Assembly: GCF_022814865.1 (NCBI RefSeq)
Contig: NZ_JAKVRD010000019.1
Location: forward strand, 1 to 64,000
Length of the DNA: 64,000 nt
Reading direction: 5' to 3'
Source of the DNA: Shimia aestuarii
GTDB taxonomy: Bacteria > Pseudomonadota > Alphaproteobacteria > Rhodobacterales > Rhodobacteraceae
Shown: positions 58,872-64,000 of the stretch, one piece after another
Numbering within the stretch: position 1 is the stretch's first letter
Layout of the letters: the number at the start of each line of letters is the position of its first letter
The notes under the pieces: model-generated
The model's input: the letters and a program-made list of their open reading frames with translations, nothing else
What the model was told of the DNA's origin: nothing
The model's database searches: none
Translations under genes and position numbers: made by a program

Positions 58872-60402
58872 TTCAGTTGAAAAAATATTGTTTGCGAGTG
58901 CAGAAATGGCACTTTCCAATCCGGCGCGAGCGCCTTTCTGATCAGGCTTTTCGCATTTGCTGCGGTGCAGGAAAAATTTTTTGGCCAGTTTGCGGAGGTT
59001 TTGGGCGGTGGCGGCGAGCAGAAATTCGTCATTTGCACCGCATGGACCACGTAGTCGGAGCCGACCGAGGCCGAGAATGCGTTTAAGGTAGGCGAAGAGC
59101 ATTTCGACCTTCTTCCTGAGCTTCATCGCAATCGCGTATTCAACCGTTCTAGCCAGATCCCTGGCAACTTGACGGGCATCTTCGTGTTCTTCACGGGTGA
59201 TCGATCTGGCATCGGCATTGGGACAGCACTTCGGCTTGGATGGGCAAACCTGACAGTTCAGCTTCATCGCACGATACTTCGCGGTAGCCTTGCCTGTCGG
59301 GCCCCGGTTCGGATCGGAATAATTCCGGCGGAACTGCTTGAGCGCGTGACCTTCGGGGCAGATGTATTGGTCGTTCTGCGCATCCCAATCGAAGTCGACC
59401 CGTGTCCAGGTGCCATCGTTGCGACCAGATTTGTCGATCACCGGGATGTAAGGATCGATCTTGCGATCCACGAGCCAGCCGAGCATCGGGCCTGAGCCAT
59501 ATGCGGTGTCGGCAATCATCCAGTCAGGGACCAGGCCGAACTTGTCCTTCACCCGTGTCAGCATGGTTTTTGTCGATCCAACCTCGACTTGCCGGATGGA
59601 TCGGGTGGGTTCCACATCCAAGATGACACCGTGATCCGTGTCGATGAGGTAATTGTCGGAATAACTAAAGAAAGCGGGACCTTTGCGGGCTGCTGTCCAC
59701 TGACTGGCGGGATCGGAATGCGAGGTAACTTGGGCTGCACCTCGCTGGCCGCACCGAAGGCGGCCTCATCCAGCGTGTCGAGATATTCGCGCACGGCGCG
59801 GGGCGCATCAGCCGGATCGATGTGCGTCGCATCCCAGTCTTCCTTCGGCGTGGAGTTCTGTTTGTTGGCATCGGCCTCGATCAGGCTGGCGTCCACTGCC
59901 ATACGCTGGCCGCTAGCAAATCCTTCTTCGATGCAACGCGCGACAGTCGTCTCGAACAGGTGGCGTAGCAGTTCGCCGTCGCGAAACCGGCCATGCCGGT
60001 TCTTGGAAAAGGTGGAATGGTCGGGGACGCGGTCGCTCAGATCGAGACGGCAGAACCAGCGATACGCGAGGTTCAAATGCACCTCTTCGCAGAGCCGCCG
60101 CTCCGAACGGATCCCGAAACAATAGCCCACCAGAAGCATGCGGATCAGAAGCTCCGGGTCGACCGAAGGACGCCCGGTGTGGCTGTAGAAGTCTGCCAGA
60201 TGCGTTCGAATACTGCTCAGATCGACGAACCGATCAATCGACCGTAGCAGGTGATCCTGGGGAACGTGATCTTCCAGAGAGAACTCATAAAACAGCGCCG
60301 CTTGCGCCTCCTGCCTTGGTCCCAACATCGTTCAATCCCTCCCGATGGGAAGAATTGAATCAGCAGTGCAGCTCTCGATCAAGGAAGAGTTTTTCAGAAA
60401 AT
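58872..60402 (-). mobile_element. IS1182-type insertion sequence inside the RND pump gene
   Basis: The element carries one transposase gene and separates the two parts of the RND gene. Its approximate ends show imperfect inverted repeats: TTCAGTTGAAAAAATATT at 58873 and, on the opposite strand, TTTTCTGAAAAACTCTT near 60402. Ends are placed by where the pump reading frame stops making sense, so they are accurate to about ten bases. I could not identify a target duplication. Confidence 0.65.
58878..60328 (-). pseudogene. IS1182-family transposase, frameshifted
   Basis: The first part (60328 to about 59690) has the DUF772 N-terminal domain: LYEFSLEDHVPQDHLLRSID-like start (FYEFSLEDHVPQDHLL), RPSVDPELLIRMLLVGY, SERRLCEEVHLNLAYRWF and the catalytic region AVDASLIEADA. 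The second part, in another frame from about 59725 on, has DPASQWTAARKGPAFFSYSD, DTAYGSG, and EYAIAMKLRKKVEMLFAYLK. A single indel near the LPRIP/DPASQW boundary (about 59720) breaks the frame. IS1182 transposases are normally one ORF, so this copy is likely inactive. Confidence 0.72.
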
Positions 60403-62736
60403 AAGGCATTTGCACCCGGCGACCAGACGGAGAGATCGCGCAAACGATCCAGCCCGTCGCGCTCGACCTCGGGACGCCGCAGATACATCGGGATTTCGGC
60501 ATCGCCTTCGCGCAGGGTGCCGACCCGCAGGCCCGAGGTGCCGTATTGCACGGTGTCGGCGATCGAAGCGCGAGTCGCACCGGCCAACCGCATGCGAGCC
60601 TCGTCGACGATGGGTTCGACGAGAATTTCGCGCTGCCGCCAGTCTGTGCGCGGGTTTGTGATCGTGCCGGCCTCGTCGAAGATCGCAAGCGCGTTATCCG
60701 ATAGCTGCCGAAGGACAACTGAATCGGGTCCGGAAAACCGGATGGCGACATCGGCCCCGGCAGGCGGACCGAAGACGATCTCCTCGACGCGGATAAGAGC
60801 ATTGGGGAATTACGCCGGCAGTTTGCGATTGAGACGCGCCGCAACATCGGGGATGAGTGTGGCATCGGTCGCACGCACGATCAGCTGACCGTAGCTCGCA
60901 TCGGCCTGCTCAGGGTTGTAGGTCAGCATGAAGCGGCTGGCCCCTCGTCCGACAAGCGTCGTCACGTCCGTCACGATCTCCTCGCCTAAGATGATCGCCT
61001 CCAGCCGAGCGATTTCTTCATTCGTGACTCGAATGTCCGTGCCTTGCGGCATCTGGAATTCGACGTAGAATATCGGGGTGTTCGACGCCGGAAAAAAGCC
61101 TGCTTGACCTGACCAAAGGCCATGACCGACCAGACCGTGATTCCGACGATCGTCAGGACGACGAGCACGCGGGCGCGCAGCGCCAGCCTGAGGAAACCGC
61201 GGTAGGCCAAATAGACGAAGCCACGATAGGGGTCTTTGGAGGTGTCTTTTGGTGCCTTCAGAAGGAGCTTCCCAAGATAGGGTGTAACGGTTACGGCGAG
61301 AATCCAGCTCATCAGCAAAGAAATCGCGATAACCGCGAAGAGCGAAAACAGAAATTCGCCGGTGGCATCTGGCGACAGTCCAATTCCAGAGAACGCCATG
61401 ATCCCGATCACGGTGGCCCCAAACAGAGGAAGCGATGTCGCGGTCTCGGTATCGGCGGCGGCGTCTTCGGCGGACTTGCCCCGCGCCATGCCAATCAGCA
61501 TGCCTTCGGCGATCACGATGGCGTTGTCGACCAGCATACCCATAGCGATGATCAGTGCCCCGAGACTGATCCGTTCCATCTCGATGCCGAAGACAGACAT
61601 GAAAAACAGCGTGGAAAACACCGTGAGGCCCAGCGTGGCACCCACAACCAAACCCGCGCGCCAACCCATGGTCAGCATCTGCGCCCCGATGACGATGGCC
61701 ACGGATGACCGAGGCCGACGAGAAAGCTCGAGACCGCTTCGTCGACGACCTTATGCTGTTTATAGATCGGTACGATCTCGACGCCGTCCGGCAATTCGGT
61801 CTTCAGCTGGTCCAGCCGTGCCTCGACCGATCTGCCGACCTCGACAACGTTGCGGTCCACGAGCGCAGAGACCCCGAGGGTGAAGGCCCGCGTGCCATTG
61901 TGACGCACGATCTGGCTCGGCCGCACTGGCTCCTCGCGGACCACGCGAGCGATGTCGTAGAGCGCAATCTGCCCGACCTCTCCGGGGGCGCCGAGCCGCA
62001 GCGCCTCAATGCCCTGGACGCTGACATAACCCGGCGGAACGGACACGCCCAGCCGAGACAGCCGTTCGCTGATCTCGCCGTTGGAGAAAATCTGGTTTTC
62101 GTCGGCGATGATACCGAGGATCTGGTCCGGTGGCAGCCCCAGTTCGGTCAGGCGCGCCGAAGGGACCGAAATGATGATCTCTTCTTCAGCCAGCCCCTGA
62201 ACCTCGAACTTGGCCACCCCGTCGACGATGACCAGGCCGCGCCGCAGTTTAGTCGCGAGGTCTCGCTGTTCAAAGGCGTTCAACCCATCGGCCGTCACAG
62301 CGTAGAACATGCCGTAGACGTCGCCGAAATCGTCATTGATGATCGGAGACTGCGCACCGGAGGGGAGCACTCTTTCGATGTCGCGGATGCGGCGGCGCAT
62401 TTCGTCCCAGACCTGCGGGATCTCGTCGGGCCCATAGGTCATCTCGATCTCGACCGTGATCTGGGCCATGCCCGGCATGGATTTCGATTCCACCCGGTCG
62501 AGCTGCTTCATCTGTTGGAGTGCGCTTTCCACGACATCGGTGACTTCCTCTTCCACCTCCATCGCCGTCGCGCCCGGATAGGGCACGAAAACGAGCGCCG
62601 TCTTGAGCGTGAAACTCGGGTCTTCGAGGCGACCGACCGTGTTCAGCCCCCACAAACCGCCGAGAAGGCAAAAGATAATTGCCAGCCAAACGGCGACCGG
62701 ACGTCTGATGCTTGCGCGGGAAATACTCAATGTCAT
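60403..62736 (-). pseudogene. RND efflux transporter, N-terminal and central part, with frameshifts and a stop
   Basis: An AcrB/HAE1-family pump starts at 62736 (MTLSISRASIRRPVAVWLA, then GATAMEVEEEVTD). The frame is lost near 61705 (LVGLGH then SVAIVIGAQMLTM in another frame), again in a run of six A on the + strand at 61092-61097 (QAFF then PASNTPIFYVEF), and a TAA at 60810-60812 interrupts RKLPA and FPNALIRVEEI. The last recognisable stretch is DLSVWSPGAN near 60410, where the IS begins. With three lesions and an insertion the pump cannot be made. Confidence 0.82.
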
Positions 62737-62763
62737 GGTTTCGGTGTTCCGGTCCAGGATCGT

Positions 62764-63690
62764 TCAGAGGCCGCGAACCGCGACTGTTTCGTTTTCCTTC
62801 GGGCGCCACCACCCGCCGGACACAACCAGTTCGTCTCCGGAGAGCCCCTCAAGCACGACGATTTCGTCGTCGTTCGGCAGCCCCAGGCGGATGGTCTTAC
62901 GGGACACCCGGCCGGTCCCCTCGTCATACAGCCAGATGGACGGCTCGCTCCGGCTCGTCGTGTCGATCACCGAGACCGGGACGACTACCAACCGCGATTG
63001 CGCACCCTCCGCGGCGGCGGCTACGCGCACATTCGCCGTCATTTCGGGCAGCAATCTCGGGTCGATGGCGCCCTCTACCACGAACTCGACGTCGTAGGTT
63101 TGGGCCGTGGTGTCCGCATCGGTCACGAATGTCCGCGGATAAAGGGTTGCCTCATATTTCGGCACCGCGGGGAAAGTGGCGGCTACCCTGAATGCATCGG
63201 GCTGGGCCCGTGCCATCGCGGTGAGTTCCTCGGGCAGCGAAATCCGCACCCGCATTTCACTGATGTCCTGCAACCTGCAATCGGAGCCGCAGGGGTGACG
63301 TTCGAAAACTCCTCCAGAAAGATGCGCGCGACAATGGCGTCGAAGGGCGCGGTGACCGTGGCTTTGAGCCAAGCGTCGCTCCGCTTCACGCAGGGCGACT
63401 TCTGCCTGTGCAAGCTGCGCGCGGTTCGTTTCAAGTCGAGCGTCGGTCGCCACCCCCCTCTCGGTCAGACTCAACGCACGATCGTATTCGGATTTTGCGA
63501 GGTCGAAAGAGGCCTGTGCCCGCTCCACGGCCAATTCGAAATCGACTGGGTCGAGCGCGGCAATTAGATCGCCTTTCTCAACCCGAGTCCCGGCATCTAC
63601 CGTGAGGTCGGAAAGCAGACCCGAAACCTGAAAGGCGATATCCACGGTCCGGGCGGGCTCCACGCGGCCTGCCAGGCTGCGCGCCTTATC
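62764..63690 (-). pseudogene. RND periplasmic adaptor (membrane fusion protein), damaged
   Basis: Pieces of an HlyD/AcrA-type adaptor precede the pump gene in the usual order: DIAFQVSGLLSDLTVDAGTR (barrel-sandwich hybrid), a helical hairpin, then RISLPEELTAMARAQ and the beta domains to the stop at 62764. Between about 63285 and 63365 the correct sequence (APFDAIVARIFLEEFSNVTP) is in another frame, so two indels of opposite effect are present. The N-terminus with its signal peptide is cut off by the IS6 element at 63691. Confidence 0.78.
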
Positions 63691-64000
63691 GGGTTCTGTC
63701 GCAAAGTATAATAGAGGTTAGAGATCAGCTATCCGCTGGGCACACCTATGCTGCGAGGGCGGCGAATTGCTCGAAGCCAGTTCCTTCGGAGACGGCAATT
63801 TGACCCTTGCGGATCATGTGCGCGGTTTCGATCCCAGCCAGCGTTGCGGCTGCTGAGTGGAACGCTTTGAAGCCAAGTGTCGGGCGGGTAATCCGCTTGA
63901 TAAATCTGTGATCCTGCTCGACCATATTGTTCAGATATTTGCTCTGAGTGATCCGAATCAACCACCCGCTGCCTGTAAATTTCTGGATCACGTTCACGGC
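63691..64000 (-). mobile_element. IS6-family insertion sequence, one end (partial)
   Basis: GGGTTCTGTCGCAAAGT at 63691 resembles the terminal inverted repeats of IS6-family elements (GGCTCTGTTGCAAA type). The transposase reading frame follows inward. The element truncates the adaptor gene and runs past the end of the window. Confidence 0.7.
63746..64000 (-). CDS. IS6-family transposase, C-terminal part (partial)
   Basis: The last 85 codons read SKYLNNMVEQDHRFIKRITR, then TLGFKAFHSAAATLAGIETA and HMIRKGQ, the very conserved end of IS6-family DDE transposases (YLNNIVEQDHRxIKRxTxPMLGFKSF), including the Glu of the catalytic triad (VEQDH). The start lies beyond 64000. Nothing in the visible part suggests that it is inactive. 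Confidence 0.82.
   Translation of the reverse strand, partial: AVNVIQKFTGSGWLIRITQSKYLNNMVEQDHRFIKRITRPTLGFKAFHSAAATLAGIETAHMIRKGQIAVSEGTGFEQFAALAA

Noticed and set aside
58779-58877. C-terminal extension of the IS1182 transposase frame into the RND gene
   Set aside because: The residues after the conserved transposase end are the pump gene read in the wrong frame.
61705-63567. Open + strand frame of 620 codons over the pump and adaptor genes
   Set aside because: It is the complement of recognisable RND and adaptor sequence and resembles no protein.
1-64000. CRISPR arrays, tRNA and rRNA genes
   Set aside because: I saw no regularly spaced direct repeats and no tRNA- or rRNA-like sequence while reading the window, though small RNAs cannot be excluded by eye.

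Overview
The window looks like chromosome or megaplasmid DNA of a GC-rich alphaproteobacterium, most likely a Rhodobacterales (roseobacter-type) marine bacterium. This is inferred from the protein families, codon use and operon style; no rRNA or other marker gene is present. About 57 kb is one catabolic island built almost entirely from acyl-CoA chemistry: eight acyl-CoA dehydrogenases, five crotonase-family hydratases/isomerases, three hot-dog (MaoC-type) hydratases, five class III CoA-transferases, a thiolase and a thiolase-like aldolase, four AMP-forming acyl-CoA ligases plus one truncated copy, a biotin-dependent acyl-CoA carboxylase, an HMG-CoA-lyase-like and a citryl-CoA-lyase-like enzyme, and electron transfer flavoprotein.

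Layout. 1-369: end of an IS3-family element that cuts off an acyl-CoA ligase gene. 396-15395: a divergent pair, a dienoyl-CoA-reductase-like gene (-) and an eleven-gene operon (+) running acyl-CoA dehydrogenase to carboxylase to lyases to hydratase. 15518-23271: a small leader ORF, then an ABC uptake system for a carboxylic acid (LivG-ligase-LivH-LivM-binding protein-LivF) and an SDR. 23297-27740: a CoA-transferase (-) divergent from a hydratase/thiolase/dehydrogenase operon (+). 27783-29415: two broken genes joined head to head at a rearrangement scar. 29563-35049 (-): a six-gene operon with a transglutaminase-fold protein, a hot-dog hydratase and a paired (probably heteromeric) acyl-CoA dehydrogenase. 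35113-38673 (-): CoA-transferase, hydratase, a cysteine-less thiolase homologue and its DUF35 partner, resembling a steroid-side-chain retro-aldolase. 38778-41120 (+): two CoA-transferases. 41142-45802 (-): dehydrogenase, ETF and two hydratases. 45882-54897 (-): a second ABC uptake/ligase module, the near mirror image of the first, with two tandem binding proteins. 55003-57377 (-): dehydrogenase and CoA-transferase. 57450-64000: a decayed region with IS66, IS1182-type and IS6 elements and a broken RND efflux pump.

How it may work. One or more branched or alicyclic carboxylic acids would be imported by the two ABC systems, activated by the ligases or CoA-transferases, and shortened by beta-oxidation with electrons passed to ETF. 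Two special modules would deal with carbons that ordinary beta-oxidation cannot handle: carboxylation followed by lyase cleavage (7068-15395), and retro-aldol cleavage (31625-38673). The substrate cannot be read from the sequence.

Regulation. At least five near-identical palindromes (consensus TCTAACA-N2-TGTTAGA), plus two degraded ones, sit at the same place inside sigma70-like promoters in front of most operons. This points to one TetR-type repressor for the whole island; its gene is not in the window.
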